Notes under the pieces: model-generated | Told to the model about the DNA's origin: nothing | The model's database searches: none | Seen by the model: the letters and a program-made list of their open reading frames with translations, nothing else | In this document: piece by piece, positions 5,398 to 5,904 of the stretch | How the letters are laid out: each line of letters opens with the position of its first letter | How positions within the stretch are numbered: the first letter of the stretch is position 1 | Position numbers and translations under genes: made by a program | Assembly: GCA_002898135.1 (NCBI GenBank) | Contig: BDTQ01000279.1 | Coordinates: 1 to 5,904 of the forward strand | Direction of reading: 5' to 3' | Source of the DNA: a bacterium BMS3Bbin07 | Lineage (GTDB): Bacteria; Nitrospirota; Thermodesulfovibrionia; Thermodesulfovibrionales; JdFR-85 | Length of the DNA: 5,904 nucleotides

Positions 5398-5904
5398 TCA
5401 TGTTCGATATGCTGCATTGATCCTTAAATATTCCTCGGTAAGGTCGCACGTATATACCCTTTCCGTCCCGGCTCCGATGTTGAGATTGATATCAATGGTA
5501 ATCTCGTTATTGTGCCTCAAAGCCTCTGAGGCATCCGTGTCCCTTCCTGTTCCCAACCCGCCTCTGACGAGCTTTATTCCATTGATTGATATATCAACAG
5601 AGTTCTCCCTTATGAGCGCTCCGGAATACCCGAGGGCGGCCATGATCCTGCCCCAGTTGGCATCCCTGCCATAGACGGCGGTCTTTACCAGCGGGGACTT
5701 TGCAACGGAAAATGCCGCTTTCTTTGCATCGGGATAATTCCTTGCACCACGCAGCCTTATAATAATCAGTCTGGTTGCTCCCTCACCATCGCTGACAATC
5801 ATCCGTGAAAATTCATCCGTCAGTTCGAAGAGTGTTTCCCTGAATTTCTTATACCCGGGAGATTTTTCCGTCAGCGGGCTGTTCCCGGCTGTACCGTTAG
5901 CCAT
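5398..5904 (-). CDS. argJ: ArgJ, glutamate N-acetyltransferase / ornithine acetyltransferase, C-terminal part (beta chain)
   Basis: ArgJ transfers the acetyl group of N-acetylornithine to glutamate in the cyclic arginine pathway; bifunctional forms also use acetyl-CoA. Only the last 168 codons are in the window; the 5' end lies beyond 5904. The Met encoded at the very edge is almost certainly internal, because MANGTAGN matches the conserved segment after the TNDT motif. The visible part belongs to the beta chain produced by self-cleavage, and the cleavage-site Thr itself is outside the window. Visible family motifs are SDGEGATR (38-45 of the visible part), YGRDANWGRIMAALGYSG (78-95) and the C-terminus TCDLTEEYLRINAAYRT, which matches the usual ending of the family. 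The reading frame is intact. It is followed by a 280-nt gap with its own promoter, so it is probably transcribed separately from galU. Confidence 0.95.
   Translation of the reverse strand: MANGTAGNSPLTEKSPGYKKFRETLFELTDEFSRMIVSDGEGATRLIIIRLRGARNYPDAKKAAFSVAKSPLVKTAVYGRDANWGRIMAALGYSGALIRENSVDISINGIKLVRGGLGTGRDTDASEALRHNNEITIDINLNIGAGTERVYTCDLTEEYLRINAAYRT

Noticed and set aside
5318..5674. Plus-strand frame of 118 codons across the argJ end and the gap.
   Set aside because: Most of it is antisense to conserved argJ sequence, and it has no ribosome binding site or recognisable motif.
1..5904. Search by eye for tRNA or rRNA genes, CRISPR arrays, insertion sequences, attachment sites or defence genes.
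   Set aside because: The segment is filled by housekeeping and stress genes. The only repeats seen are the lon-tail direct repeat and the lon-thiL inverted repeat.

Overview
The window is an ordinary-looking bacterial chromosomal segment. All six recognisable genes lie on the minus strand, so transcription runs from high to low coordinates. In that order they are: the 3' part of argJ (arginine biosynthesis), galU (UDP-glucose synthesis), a small heat-shock protein of the Hsp20 family, lon (ATP-dependent protease), thiL (thiamine-phosphate kinase), and the 5' part of a DUF2062 membrane protein. I see no rRNA, tRNA, CRISPR, transposase, integrase or phage gene. The organism is probably a mid-GC Gram-negative-type bacterium. 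Overall protein character and the packing of galU-hsp20-lon-thiL suggest Nitrospirota or Desulfobacterota, but this is an inference without any search.

Layout: argJ ends at 5398 and is followed by a 280-base gap, the only substantial non-coding stretch. The gap holds a weak terminator-like element just after argJ. It also holds a good promoter with an extended -10 (TGTTATAAT), overlapped by a heat-shock-sigma-like C-rich element. Downstream comes a leader of about 165 nt that contains a possible 24-codon small ORF and two adjacent hairpins. galU then starts behind a strong ribosome binding site. Hsp20 begins 6 nt after galU and in the same frame. lon begins 2 nt after hsp20, with its ribosome binding site overlapping the hsp20 stop. 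thiL follows after 48 nt, and the DUF2062 gene overlaps the end of thiL by 14 nt through a TTG start. The galU-to-DUF2062 block therefore looks like one operon.

Functionally, Hsp20 (holdase) and Lon (degradation of unfolded protein) form a compact protein-quality-control pair embedded among housekeeping genes. The most unusual parts are the last ~50 residues of Lon and the lon-thiL junction. Lon ends in a Lys/Arg/Thr/Ala-rich repetitive tail that grew in part by a 48-bp duplication. The tail ends at an A8 run placed 8 nt upstream of a perfect 13-bp-arm inverted repeat that includes the lon stop codon. That geometry resembles a -1 frameshift signal, although simpler explanations exist. I found no clear evidence for a wholly new system.
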